Shown here in pieces: positions 1 through 10,834 of a stretch of 64,000 nucleotides of DNA. The stretch spans positions 124,001 through 188,000 of the forward strand of contig CAJQUW010003174.1 in the NCBI GenBank assembly GCA_907163375.1, in the 5' to 3' direction. The stretch's first letter is position 1. Each line of letters starts with the position of its first letter. A program made the position numbers and the translations under genes. Source of the DNA: Prostheceraeus crozeri (Eukaryota > Platyhelminthes > Polycladida > Euryleptidae). The notes beneath the pieces were generated by a model. It made no database searches. It was not told the origin of the DNA and saw nothing but the letters and a program-made list of their open reading frames with translations.

Positions 1-541
1 TTTAACGAAATCTCAATAATGTCAGAATCATAGGCAGGTACGCTAGATTTGTGCATTTGTTTTACGCAAAATTATCAGCTCTGTTAGATGTCTGCGTAAA
101 CAACTAGACGACTATAACATTATTACATAATCGGCTGCAGGTTCTGATGTTGGCTATTGATATGTGTACATGTACCAGGAATCGGAGTCGGAGTCTCGGA
201 GTCCGATCATTTTTGCTGGAGTCGGAGTCGGAGTCCGGCCTATAGCTAGACCCCAAAGTATAATACAAACAAATTATTTAACCTCGTTCATAGTTGTCAT
301 TGTCTTGATGTCAGCTTTCTCCGTCAAACAAAAGTACAGAGACACTGCTGCATGCAAAGCTTGTAATAGTTGAGGGAAAAAACCGTGATAGTGACAAAGG
401 ATTGTCATTTCACTCGGTGACTTTACAGAGAAGACAAGCCTTCCTAGCCTCGATCACATCCACGTACCAAAGGTCACATCAGAGACAAAAATGAAGTACT
501 AGTTTTTTTGAGAACATTACCTCTTCACCCTCACGTTAATC

Positions 542-727
542 TTGTGTGATGACTCCTCCAAAGCGCTTATTAAAATCGAAAGTGCACTCATATTTTTTGA
601 AGAAGGATGGGGATTTTCCAGCCTGATGGAGACTGGAGAAAAACCGTGTGAAGCACGCATCAACAGGATGGGAGGAGCCCAGTCGTATACATTCAACTTA
701 AAGCGGCATTTGATAAGCTTTCATTGA
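542..727 (+). pseudogene. eroded BED-type zinc-finger fragment of a hAT-like element
   Basis: The frame shows a C-x2-R where a BED finger has C-x2-C, then a GG-x2-S stretch, then NLKRHL-x2-FH ending in the two zinc-binding histidines. BED fingers lie at the N terminus of many hAT transposases and bind the element ends. The second cysteine has been lost, the frame stops at 727, and no catalytic region follows before the right terminus. The sister copy at 53770-53964 has the same layout. I read it as a relic, not a host gene. Confidence 0.5.
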
Positions 728-783
728 AAATTATTGATGATTGATGCAGCAATGATCACTAAAGATAAATTCAGGTAAGCCTA

Positions 784-1212
784 CACTGTATACCGTAGAT
801 TGACAATTATCCTACAAAATTACTGACAAAATCAACCGACGATTGTCACCTCCAATATCCTGCGATATTCGACGAATTTATAGGTTCTCAACCGACATCG
901 AAACAGATGCTTTGTATGCAAATTAACTAAACAAAAACTGTTGAATATTGATTGATTTTTTCGATTAGTGATTACTTGACTTTTGAGCAATCCGTATTAT
1001 TGTGTGGCAAAACCATGATTTATTTTGACAAAATTTAATTAATTACCTACATTTTTGATAAAATTTCAGCTATGATTCATTGCTATTCATTTTGTCGCTT
1101 TTTGTCAGATGTAGGTGTTCAGTGGCAACTATCCTACCAGAACTAGCAATGATCGACAAAATAGATTTTGTAGGATAAATGTCTGTCAATTGTCAGTCAA
1201 CGGTTTACAGTG
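784..1212. mobile_element. MITE, TA-flanked, TIR CACTGTATACC, nested in the hAT-like element
   Basis: The left end CACTGTATACCGTAGATTGA is matched by the inverted right end TCAACGGTTTACAGTG. TA dinucleotides flank both ends (782-783 and 1213-1214). Removing the element with one TA gives gccTATAATGATC, which corresponds to gcctatattgatc in the uninterrupted hAT-like copy near 54008, so insertion by TA duplication is supported directly. No coding capacity; Tc1/mariner-type mobilisation is inferred. Confidence 0.8.
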
Positions 1213-1318
1213 TATAATGATCTACAGTATGTATGATGTAGGTTACCAGTCCTTTAAAAAAACTAGGCTTCATATACTGGCAAGTCGGAGTCGGAGTCGC
1301 TCGATATCGGTATCTTGG

Positions 1319-1807
1319 TTTTCAATTTACCACGACTACTGATAATTCACATACATGTCACCTTAATGGAATGTTTACATACACATGTAGGTTTTAGACT
1401 ATGAACTATGATTAGGAAGATAGGCCAAATATTTATTATGCAATCACATGTAGGCTTCTACATGTAGGTGCAGGCCATCCTATGCAGTAACATAGCCTAC
1501 ACTATACAAAGGTACAACTATGTTAGCCTATCGTGATTGAAGCGTTTTTCAAATGAAAATAAGAATAGCTTAATCATATAATGTACGAGTACCATAGGCC
1601 AAAATAGCATGCGCCTATATGCCTATGTGATTCGCATTTGTAGCGTATGGAATGCCGCTGTCTTTGAATACATGTGTAAATGTATTTGATAAGCTGCCTT
1701 AACCAAAATTATTTAAAAATAAATCTTTGTGTAATGATAGTTCGGTAAAGTAAGCTAAGCTGGCCCAGGCCTATTAGGCTGAAGTCAGTATTTTGTCGAT
1801 AAGTCAC
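1319..1807. other. anonymous AT-rich spacer
   Basis: No gene or element end seen. The word ACATGTAGG occurs several times between 1384 and 1470, but not as an ordered array. Confidence 0.5.
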
Positions 1808-4329
1808 CATTTTTTCTATCTCGCATAAATCGGTTGAGAGACTTCCTGATAATATGCCTATTTGAAATTCATCAGTCAATAATATCGTAATGAAAAGAAA
1901 ACCGTAAACTCATGACTAATTCTAAGGTAAAAAAGTGAGTTTTTCATTTTTTTTTTGATTTGATAACATCGCAAATCAGTCGAAGAGAGCTATTTTTTCT
2001 TTTCATTTCAACTTTCTGATGATCTGTCATTGGCTTAGAGAGCACTAGGCTGTTGGTGGCCCTAACTTATTGCACGCCCTGCTATTCCGCTTCAACCTCT
2101 TCCGTATTTTGTTGATTCTTGCAAATTAGGGAATACTTGATTAAAACCAAACTTGAAGTGTATTAAAACACCTCAAGTATAGTATCTGCCCACACAGCAT
2201 TATGTATTTAGCGTCAGTTTCTTCTCCACATTTACAGTCGCATTCTTCATGAGTGTCCTGGTTAGTAATTGCAAATAATCTCAAAATCCCTAAGGACTGA
2301 AGGAATACTATCTAGAGTGCGCGAGTCATCGAACTCACTTGAGCAATATTCTTCAATAATTCCTCATTAAATCACTGATTCTAAATTCCCCAGGCAAATT
2401 ACAAAGTAAATTTTCATTGCTTATGGCTTCTCAATCATGTCATTATCTGTCTGTAATAAACAATTCGTCAAATTTGTCTGAGAGCTATCCGCAAGGCAGT
2501 TCATGACATAAAATGAACGCCAATAGTCATGTAGCATTGTTATGAAAGCAGAAAGAAACGGAAGCTTTTAAAAAATAAACTTCAAGTCTCTTTGCCATCA
2601 AACATTGCAGAAATATGATATCTTATCATAGATGAATTTGTAATGTGAAAATGTGAAATCTTTGCAGCTTTGACGCGATGCCTAGCTAGAGGATTAATAT
2701 CCGCGATTAATTTCTATCGAATATCAAGGGATTAATTGGTAAAACCTTCTCTGAAGCTTTGAGATTCGGCGTCTGCATTCATATGTCGCACAGAGCTCTG
2801 CAAATAGATTGCAAGCCGTTTGAATGAAACTGTCAAACAAGATGCTCTGTTGTGGAAGTGATCTTTATTCAGCGGCTTACTCACCGATTTTGCTAGAGCA
2901 AATAATGCGGAAATGAAGCGTTTTCAGCGCATTTTATAGCATGTGATGATTATCCATGATGCATGACATCTAACAAAATGATGCTATTCTAAGCCCATTT
3001 TTCTTTTCATTCTGATCAAATCTGTCCCTCCAGAGTTATTAAAAATTCAGGTATGTAACAGGGAATCACAAGTCCGTGAGAACCAATGCTTGAAATCAAC
3101 AATTACAGAAATTCTCTCTCTATACTGCTCTGAGATGAATGAGCCGATTCAGAACGGCTTAAAAATAAAATTTCTAAGTGCGACAAAATTTTCCCCTAAA
3201 ATTCGAAATAAAGTATGAAAAATAATGTCACTCATCAAATAATTATTGTTTACTTTTGAATTTCTGAAGATTGGACCCTCATTAAGTTCAAAGACAGCGC
3301 TGCAGATGCGCTGTAGAGCTGATGAAAAAATATATATAGAAATGGAACCCTCAGAATCCTAAAGCAAAAAAATAGATCGTCATAAAAGTGAAACAAAACA
3401 TCTACACTGTAAACTGTAATCAGCCAAATAACAGACAATTGCAACAGACAACACGAGACAATGAACAACCAAAAGTGGCTGTTCAAAGCAGACACGATGA
3501 GACAATTATTCGCCAAAATATCACACAATTCTGTCTACTTTTCTAGAAGTATTGTCTCTCAAACTCAAAGTGCTTAAATATGATCAAACTATTCAACATC
3601 AGCTAATGGCAACTAGACAGTCCTAATCACATAGGTTCTAACTCTGCTCCACTCATTCACACTCGCATTATGAACAACTCTGATACTTTACAAGTCTGCT
3701 GTGTCAACGTCAACTTTAGGGAAGTATATACACCCTTAAAAGCTGTAAAAAACATTGTAAAAACAGAATTAAAAGATGTCATCAATACGTCAAATATCCA
3801 GACCTGTTATTGCCATGCCTCAAGGTGCATACAAAGAACCCTACTTATTTACAACATTGTATATTCTATAATTGAAAATTATCAAGGATACCATCCAATT
3901 TCAATAAAAGTGTATATATTAGTCATAAGTAGCATGATAGGCAGTAAACGCAATAATGTAAATTAGTTCGTGCGATGAGACAAAAATTGTCTGACAAGCA
4001 GGAAATTTGTCTGATAATACGCAGTAAGTGCCAAAATACTGATGTGACTCACAAATTGTCCGATAAGTGGCTGTTTGCAGTTTACAGTGTCCTAAAAATC
4101 TCCCATCAATGCTATTCGTAAACGGCATTTACAAATCTATCTTCCAATCATTGAGTACGCATGACAGGTAGAAATGAAACTCAGTATTAATTTAATCCCC
4201 AATGTGTATGCAGTTTCGATTTTATTTAATGAACTCGAGTTGAAGCCCATACCACATGTGAGAATGCAAATTTCGACAGTTTTGGAGAAATTACCTCAGA
4301 TTTGACTGATAATGATAGCAATACAGAAG
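1808..4329. repeat. 2.5-kb dispersed repeat, copy A (inverted copy at 33916-36418)
   Basis: Long stretches match the reverse complement of 33916-36418 at high identity, for example the block around 2040-2120 against 36110-36195. Homology ends abruptly at both sides. The ends carry no obvious TIR, so this may be a segmental duplication or a non-TIR element. A MITE at 3405-4089 sits at the same internal place in both copies and so predates the duplication. No coding region is recognisable. Confidence 0.8.
3405..4089 (+). mobile_element. MITE family M1, copy A (TIR CACTGTAAACTGTAA)
   Basis: The ends CACTGTAAACTGTAATCAGC and the inverted GCAGTTTACAGTG bound 685 bp. Closely related copies lie at 17555-18264 and 34154-34825. 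The word TTGTCTG/CAGACAA recurs near both ends. A 98-codon open frame at 3670-3966 is kept in all three copies, but resembles no family I know. No consistent target duplication is visible. Confidence 0.75.
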
Positions 4330-4409
4330 GTGAATAGTGTTCAACAAATTGTCCGTGTCATGGCAACTTTGGAGAGGTAGTGTTTGCTAAATTAGCTTTC
4401 CAACAGCCC

Positions 4410-5147
4410 TCCTTCTCGCTATCTCCACTCCTTTCCAACGGGCGAAGCACGCCGCACCTCCACTGAACCATCCGTAAAGATCACCATCTCTTCCTCATTC
4501 CGATCCTCCATCTTCCTTCGAAACACCTCCCTCTTCCATTCATCACTGTCTTTTCGCTTGACCTCCTCGCACAGGGTGTCATTCACCTCGATGTTCTCCC
4601 CCAATCGTCTCCATGGCTCACCTCTCCTCCAACTGCATTTCTTTCTGCGCGTCAACTCCAGTCTCTCGCTCTCTGTCATGGGAGCGTGTACATAGGTCCT
4701 CTTCCCCACCCACTTGTGCGCCGCCCTCAAGATGAGGGTGCGCAGGCTTCCCTCGAGGAGCTTGACCTTCATCCTCCGATTCCCTCTCACCCTCACCACT
4801 CCCTCACTTCATCCCGGAATCCCTCCCAGTTCGCCTTCTCCCAGTCCCACATCCTTCCTTGTGTCCCATCGGCCATCCTTTCCCCCAACGTGCAACCAAA
4901 CGTCAAAAGGATAGGAAAGCGTTCCGAACCCAACTCCCTCTTGACCTACCACATGGCACTCTCCAACAAGTCCGAGGAACACAACGATACATCATTCCTG
5001 TTCCTCTTGACATCCTCGTACCCGACCCGTCGTTCATAACTCGAAAGCCATGCCTCTGCGCCCATACTATCACTCACTCACTCCTCTCATCGGTCCTTAC
5101 CCGCTCATCGCACCCCCTATGGTGCGCGTTGAAGTCGCCTCCCAACC
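4410..5147 (-). pseudogene. LINE fragment: endonuclease tail, linker and RNase H start
   Basis: Reading the minus strand from 5147, the first residues give GGDFNAHH, the catalytic signature of APE-type endonucleases of non-LTR retrotransposons, followed by degraded endonuclease sequence. Near 4440-4800 an open frame runs through a basic linker to VIFTDGS, the first catalytic strand of RNase H. The reverse transcriptase that should lie between is missing, so the copy has an internal deletion. It is distinctly more GC-rich than its surroundings. RAG1L-1 inserted directly upstream of GGDFN, and the preceding endonuclease part continues at 8712-8925. Clade (I/R1/jockey-like) is not resolved. Confidence 0.65.
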
Positions 5148-5732
5148 CACATGTGAATATTTTATGAATAAATGAAAAAAAATCCGAATGACTTTATCTT
5201 TTGCATGTGACATTGTCATAGTCATAGGATATCACACACTAAATTTTATAAAAATCAGTCGTGTAGTTTTCAAATATTTCACATTTATGTGCATTTCATA
5301 CTACTCACTAGGTTACGAGTAATTTTGACAGTCATAACGAAATCCGAATACGTATTTGAAACATAGTATCAACATAACTTGTTAAAAGGAGGATGCTCAT
5401 GAATTTGGAGAAAATTCTATCCTGTTATTGTCCTGCAAATTAGAATTTTACTCAAAATACTACTTATAAGTAGTATGATATGTTGAAGTCAGTATATTCC
5501 ATTAAATAAAATCCGAATTTCATTCCAAAAGTTTAGATTCACTTCTAATGTCATAATATAGCTTATATATTCATATAAAACGATTCTATCTTCATACTTT
5601 TGAGATATGTACGTACGTAACAATGCAAAATTATATATTTTGAGCAAAAAAATTAACAACTTTTTTGCCTATCAGAAATCAACGACAACCAAATCCGAAT
5701 AAAATTAAATTTCACATGTTGATTCTTCATTA
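5148..5732 (+). repeat. left TIR of RAG1L-1 with four AAATCCGAAT boxes
   Basis: This matches the reverse complement of 8115-8711 along its whole length. The 10-mer AAATCCGAAT occurs at 5180, 5340, 5509 and 5691, spaced 160, 169 and 182 bp. A perfect palindrome TACTACTTATAAGTAGTA lies between the second and third boxes. The boxes are plausible transposase-binding sites (inference). Confidence 0.85.
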
Positions 5733-5805
5733 CATATTCACATAAAATTCTAAGAAGAGAAAGCTGTGAGGAAACGTGCGTAATTAAAATCAATAATTGC
5801 TTTTA

Positions 5806-7700
5806 TCATTGTCTCTTAGAGCATCCGGGGAGCTTTTTGTATCTTTGCCATGTTTGAGCGAAGTGATGGTGAATCGACTCGATGGCCTGCTCACCAGTCC
5901 ATCCCAAGCCTGGATCAGGAAAATGGCACAGCTCTTCTAGAATTGAAAAAGATTCTTGAACATGATACAAAAGATGCGTCTTTAAAAAAGGTTCAATTCT
6001 CGCCTGACGTAAAGCTTCTTTGAATTCAATTATTGAATTCAAATAATCGTTCTTACGCAAGACACCGCCACAGTTGTCAATGACGTCTTTGAATCTACGC
6101 AATGCTGCACAGGCAGACGTTCGGGTAAAGCATTGAGGAAACTGGTCAATATTTCCCAAGATCATTCGAACACCGCGGCCTTCGAAAGCCTTACCATGAT
6201 AGGAGGATCGATGCGCCCCTAATCTGAACAATAGTCTATCAATTGTCGACTTCTCCTCTGCAGACAATTCAATTTCAATTTTGCTAAACAAATTCTGTAC
6301 TATTCCCAACATAACATGCAAAATCGGTGTTGCACATTTGTACAAATTCGGTGTCTCTGAGCTAAAGATTGAGGATGAAATGCAATTGAAGCATTCTTTT
6401 GCTTTTTTCATATCAGAATCATATTCAGATGAGGTTTTCGAGTTGTTCATCATGAAATTTGTCTGATTGTAGAACATTCTTCACCGAAAAGGAGCCATTA
6501 ACCCAAGTACAAAAGACACACGGATGCTTGGAACGACCAGTACTAATGCCGAACATCAATTGTAGACACTTGTTATCCGCTACGAGGGTAACCTTGAGTC
6601 GAGGGCTTTCAAAAAGTAAACGAAATGAATCAATGGAGAAAATGGTGAGCAAATTTTGTCTGGACTCCGGTGCTCCAACAACAGCGATAATCAATAACTA
6701 TGAAGGAGAATCCGAAAACTCAGGCTGATTTATGATTTGAACACCAACCTTGAGAAATTCTTGACCGTGGTCAACAGACATTTTTACTATCAAATCATTT
6801 TCGTCAAAACTGTCAGTCGTCCACTCTGCTATCAAACCAACAATATCGTTGCAAAAGACAAACGATAAATATCTCTTCACCATTTCATCACTTCCACTAT
6901 CACATTCAAACTCAATTTCATCAGTGCAACTAAAAAATCGACTAAGGCTTGCATCACGTGATGCATAAAATGTTGACATACTAGGAAACTTAACATCATT
7001 TCCAATAACTGAATTTAATCGCTTCAGGATATTGTTCGAAATACAGTTAGATAAACTTTTCAATCCGATCAAACTACGAATATCCATTCTCTTTTGTAAT
7101 TTAGAGTCATGGGTAAAGCGGAGTTTAAGTGGAGGGCCTCTTACCCGACTCTTTAATTGAGCTACAGATATTATGTAATGTTTGAGTAGGACCGCCGCAT
7201 TGATGCCGCTCGGGAAACTCTAGCTCAGTCGATGACAACTCTTTTACATATTTTGAGCAGGCCAGTTTGACTGGAGAACTAGTTTGTGCTGCTCTTTTTC
7301 TACCTGATTTTTGTTTTTTGGAAAATTGTCTCTGTTCATTCAAGGAGTGGCTTTTATGATCAATTACTAAACTGCAAGTATAGCAAGGTGCATCTGGCTT
7401 GCAATCATCAGATCGTATCATGCTAGTGCTTCTATAAATACCGAAGAAAGTATATTGCTTATTCGATCTGCAATTGGCCCCAACCTTGACTTGCCTGTCG
7501 TTCTTCAAATCTTTTAGGTTTGTGTAACAAGTCTTGCACAATACTCCCGGTGCACATTCCTCGTCGTCGTGAGATAAATCGATATTCCAAATTTGTTAAT
7601 AGTCCTCCACACAAGATTGCGATATATGAACCATTTTAGAAGATAATCTGCCAACAGCACCACCTCGACGGCAGATGCGACTCAGCACTATAGCATGTTC
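5806..7700 (-). pseudogene. RAG1-like transposase, decayed (RAG1L-1)
   Basis: Homologous to the 669-codon frame of RAG1L-2. From the N terminus: an SRIC motif (first zinc cysteine changed to S), then ECAPGVLCKTC matching the second cysteine pair, a further CYTC-HKSH zinc-like motif, then the core. First catalytic D lies in SVDHGQ, second D in VADNK exactly 19 residues before the PCVFC zinc pair, followed by ILHVML, EGRGVRMIL, an H-x3-H, and GEQAIESIHHHF with the third catalytic acid. Lesions: in-frame stop near 7597, frameshift near 7135, stop at 6698-6700, frameshift near 6470. The C-terminal end also looks truncated. The start is uncertain because no in-frame ATG is visible near 7695. Clearly non-functional, and diverged from RAG1L-2 and RAG1L-3, so a distinct lineage. 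Confidence 0.8.
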
Positions 7701-8114
7701 GTCATGCCTTGTAGACCGATGTGTTAAAAATGTTCAGCTTACAACACGCGCGCAAAGAAAGCAACTTGGGATTCTGTTGTTAAGGACAACAGTCTCCACC
7801 CTGACATGAACAACCAATACAGTGTGGTACTGACTCAACTGACTCTACCGTAGCATGCGGGCTGCAAACGCGTTTCTACCATAGCGTGCGATCTCCATGC
7901 GCTAACATCAAACAAAATTTTACTCAAAGCTTTGTCTTCATAGAAATATGAATCAACCGCTGGAATGTGTAATAGAGTTCCTTCGATTCGCAGAAATCTA
8001 TTTTTCCTCAGCTAAAGATGTACTCGAAAACTAATTATTACAGTAAGATGATACAGTCGATTATGTTGGAAGTACACGATAGTTTCTTCTAAAACTTTTT
8101 GGACATGTTAACAA

Positions 8115-8711
8115 TATAATGAAGAATCAACATGTGAAATCTAATTTTATTCGGATTTGGTTATCATTGATTTCTGATAGGCAAAAAAAATTGTTAATTT
8201 TTTTGTTCAAAATATTTAATTTTGCATTGTTACGTACATATCTCAAAAGTATGAAGATAGAATCGTTTTATATGAATATACATGTATAAGCTATATTATG
8301 ACATTAGAAGTGAATCTAAACTTTTGGAATGAAATTCGGATTTTTATTTAATGGAATATACTGACTTCAACATAGCATACTACTTATAAGTAGCATTTTG
8401 AGTAAATTTATAATTCTAATTTGCAGGGCAATAACAGGATAGAATTTTCTCCAAATTCATGAGTATCCTCCTTTTAACAAGTTATGTTGATACTATGTTT
8501 CAAATACGTATTCGGATTTCGTTATGACTGTCAAAATTACTCGTAACCTAGTGAGTAGTATGAAATGCACATAAATGTGAAATATTTGAATACTACACGA
8601 CTGATTTTTATAAAATTTAGTGTGTGATATCCTACGACTATGACAATGTCACATGCAAAAGATAAAGTCATTCGGATTTTTTTTCATTTATTCGTAAAAT
8701 ATTCACATGTG
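8115..8711 (-). repeat. right TIR of RAG1L-1
   Basis: Inverted copy of 5148-5732. The reverse box ATTCGGATTT occurs at 8149, 8334, 8510 and 8670, mirroring the left arm (spacings 185, 176, 160). It ends in TATTCACATGTG. Confidence 0.85.
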
Positions 8712-8925
8712 GACAGCCAGCAGACCTCTCTGCTACCAGGCAGCAACGACAGCAATTCCTGCAATCCAGAATCACCCTCTCTGGTGAAGCGTAGATGTTC
8801 ACGCTGTTCTACGCCATCCCTTTCCAATCCAACACCTCCACCCACAGCACTTACAGCCCATTCCCTACCGGCACCTCACTCACCCTCTTCCGGTACGCCA
8901 ACGCTTCGCCATGGGAAAACGGCTT
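8712..8925 (-). pseudogene. LINE endonuclease, upstream half (split by RAG1L-1)
   Basis: The minus strand reads through degraded endonuclease sequence including a VLWVEV segment and VNIYASPE, the usual strand before GGDFNAHH, which lies on the other side of RAG1L-1 at 5147. One stop and at least one frameshift are present. Order and spacing support a single LINE copy cut by the transposon. Confidence 0.5.
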
Positions 8926-8929
8926 CGGT

Positions 8930-9195
8930 AAAAAGAATACTAATAGGGGCAAAAAGAAATTCCAAATACCTTACAGAGATAGGAGAAATAGTCATGCGTC
9001 GTTTGCAGACTGCTGTAAAATGTCCCGATCGATGCGATTCCTTCACATTCGAAGAATTCAGATCATTGCGCAAAAGTTTTCTCAACAATGTTAGTCCTTC
9101 GGGTCATTATCAAAATAGTTAAGGCGCACGAAAGAACGTTCACAAACCTCTCTGGAGAACTTGACATCATCTATGTCTCTTTTGAGGACTGTTTC
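8930..9195. repeat. dispersed repeat R1, copy 1
   Basis: About 270 bp matching the reverse complement of 13545-13835 at roughly 80% by eye, including an almost identical AGATTCGAAGAATTCAGATC-type core near 9049. The sequence is open in two frames in both copies, but neither frame resembles a protein I recognise. Confidence 0.65.
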
Positions 9196-10655
9196 ACACA
9201 TGAGACCTTTTGCAGCGCGGTTGTCGCTAAAATTTGGAATTGGACTTTCACATTGGACTTCGATTTCTGCGACTGTCAGTCATCGGACAAGCCATTTCGA
9301 TCTCTCGATTTCATGACACATAGGAAGTGGATGTGTCTCAGCCTATTGCAGATGAATTTGAACATGTGTTCCTCTAATGACAGACTTCAGTCTTTTTTGT
9401 TCTTGTTTTCATCGAAATCAGTAAGAAATTTGCTATCAGAATTTCTAAAATTTACTTCATATTTCGTTATAGTATTCAGAATCAGTATAAACATACAATT
9501 ATATTTCAACAATTGTGTCTCATCGTCTGCTCTGTGTAATATGGATTTCCATGTAAGCCTAGTACTATATAGACATAAAAGTCTCAGCAACCTATTCAAT
9601 CAGTCATCGATGAAGGTGATCAATTGCGTCATTTATTCATAGCACAAGTCAATAAATTTTCACGAAGCGACCTCTTTTATCACATCAATAAGAAAAGTAA
9701 CGACTTTCATAATCTACTGCATCTGTTGTCAATATTCACTGCCTTTGTAAGTGTTCCTTGTCTAGTCAATCAATGAAGCATAGTGCATGGCAAGGGCCCT
9801 CCGGGAGTCTTGCATTTTGAGAAAATTATTCTCTCCATGACGGAAGCCATGCGCGTCATCAACTTCTTCATGGAAATTGGTGACATGGACTGACTTCGGT
9901 CATCGTCGATTGCACGCGCACGGAAAGCACTATTGTTTGACGTATGCGAAGGTCAATAACTTCAACATTTTCGAACTTCAAATGCACTATTTGTGATAGA
10001 ATCGGTTCTACTGAACGAAATTTAGCAATTTGGAATACGTTTTAATCACCGTATCATATTGCACTCAAAAATGTTCTCAGATTGACGGTATGTTCTAGAT
10101 CGTTAGTCGGTCAAAACTCAAAATCACCTCAAAATCGATCGATTTCCCGAAGAATTCTTGTAACAATTTATCCATTTTTAAAACACGCGACATGTGTGAA
10201 AAGCTCCATAGGCTGTAATGTTGCCCTGCAATCAGCGCGACTATGCTATTGTCTTCCATAAACATAGCTTTTCAATTGTCTGTGTTGGCCATTGTTCCAA
10301 GGAAAGGAAGGCACGCATTTCTCTCCATGGTGGACGCCATGAATACCATCAACTTCTTCATGCTGGGGGATCAGCTTGGTGTGTGGTTCACCAAATTCTG
10401 ACCACTGACGGCTGAGAACGAGGTCAAAATGTAAATTGGTGATAATGATTAACGTCTGGGCTTGTCCTATAACGCGTCATTAGTAAAATGGAACTTTAAT
10501 GACGCCTCATTTAACTGTCATTAAACGGATACAGTCCATGGACGCGTAATTTATTTTGCTTCATTCAACTGTCATAATCTTTTAATTGAAGGGTGTTCAC
10601 GAACGCGTCATAAAAGATGTCATTCATTAATGTAAGCTAAATGAAAGCAGAATAA
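9196..10655. other. anonymous spacer with a weak internal duplication
   Basis: No gene seen. Two related blocks, 9828-9875 and 10320-10365, share CTCTCCATG and CATCAACTTCTTCATG. From 10440 to 10650 the words ACGCGTCATTA/TAATGACGC recur. A 184-codon frame at 9088-9642 is F/L/S-rich and looks non-coding. Confidence 0.4.
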
Positions 10656-10791
10656 TTAACCCATTACTGCCCATGAATAGAAAAACAACTAATTTTTAAA
10701 ATTTTCTTTCATACAAAAACTTCTACCGTCTGAAGCAACTACAAACTAATGACGATTAGAAAAAAAATAAATTCTGTATCATAAACATTGA

Positions 10792-10817
10792 TGTTCCATA
10801 AGTGGAACATTGGACAC
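10792..10817. repeat. subterminal palindrome GTTCCATAAGTGGAAC (1 of 4)
   Basis: Related palindromes lie at 12191-12219, 12231-12257 and 12578-12600, each with adjoining AATGTTCC/GGAACATT and three with GTGTCC/GGACAC. Position close to both piggyBac ends suggests protein-binding sites (inference). Confidence 0.6.
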
Positions 10818-10834
10818 TTCTGACTATATAATGC

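Larger units (their letters stand above)
170..1318. mobile_element. hAT-like non-autonomous element (copy 1)
   Basis: The left side carries CAGGAATCGGAGTCGGAGTC-type sequence and the right side the matching AGTCGGAGTCGGAGTC, so the ends are hexamer-rich inverted repeats. The interior aligns with the element at 53433-54106, whose ends (CAGTGATG and CATCCCTG) and 8-bp flanking duplication are typical of hAT. No convincing duplication flanks this copy and its right terminus is degraded. It is interrupted by a MITE at 784-1212. Class is inferred from the better-preserved sister copy. Confidence 0.6.
5148..8711 (-). mobile_element. RAG1-like (Transib/RAG superfamily) transposon RAG1L-1
   Basis: A 3.56-kb element bounded by near-identical inverted repeats of about 590 bp that begin CACATGTGAATATTTTA, with one minus-strand RAG1-like pseudogene in the middle. 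It lies inside a LINE endonuclease domain whose halves flank it. The expected 5-bp duplication is absent: the flanks are caacc and gacag. The terminal CACATGTG is itself a palindrome, so a 4-, 6- or 8-bp palindromic duplication cannot be excluded. No second gene, and in particular no kelch-repeat RAG2-like frame, is seen between 7700 and 8115. Confidence 0.85.

Noticed and set aside
3250..3528. 92-codon minus-strand frame, also partly open at 34738-34980
   Set aside because: Part of the duplicated non-coding repeat; the two copies differ by indels in this region.
4686..5167. Overlapping plus-strand frames rich in S and P
   Set aside because: They are antisense to the LINE endonuclease/RNase H frame, which carries real motifs.
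8640..9122. 160-codon plus-strand frame crossing the right end of RAG1L-1
   Set aside because: It runs from the TIR through antisense LINE into repeat R1, three unrelated sequences, so the frame is accidental.
9088..9642. 184-codon open frame on the plus strand
   Set aside because: F/L/S/N-rich, no domain, no homologue in the window, and its first part is the non-coding repeat R1.
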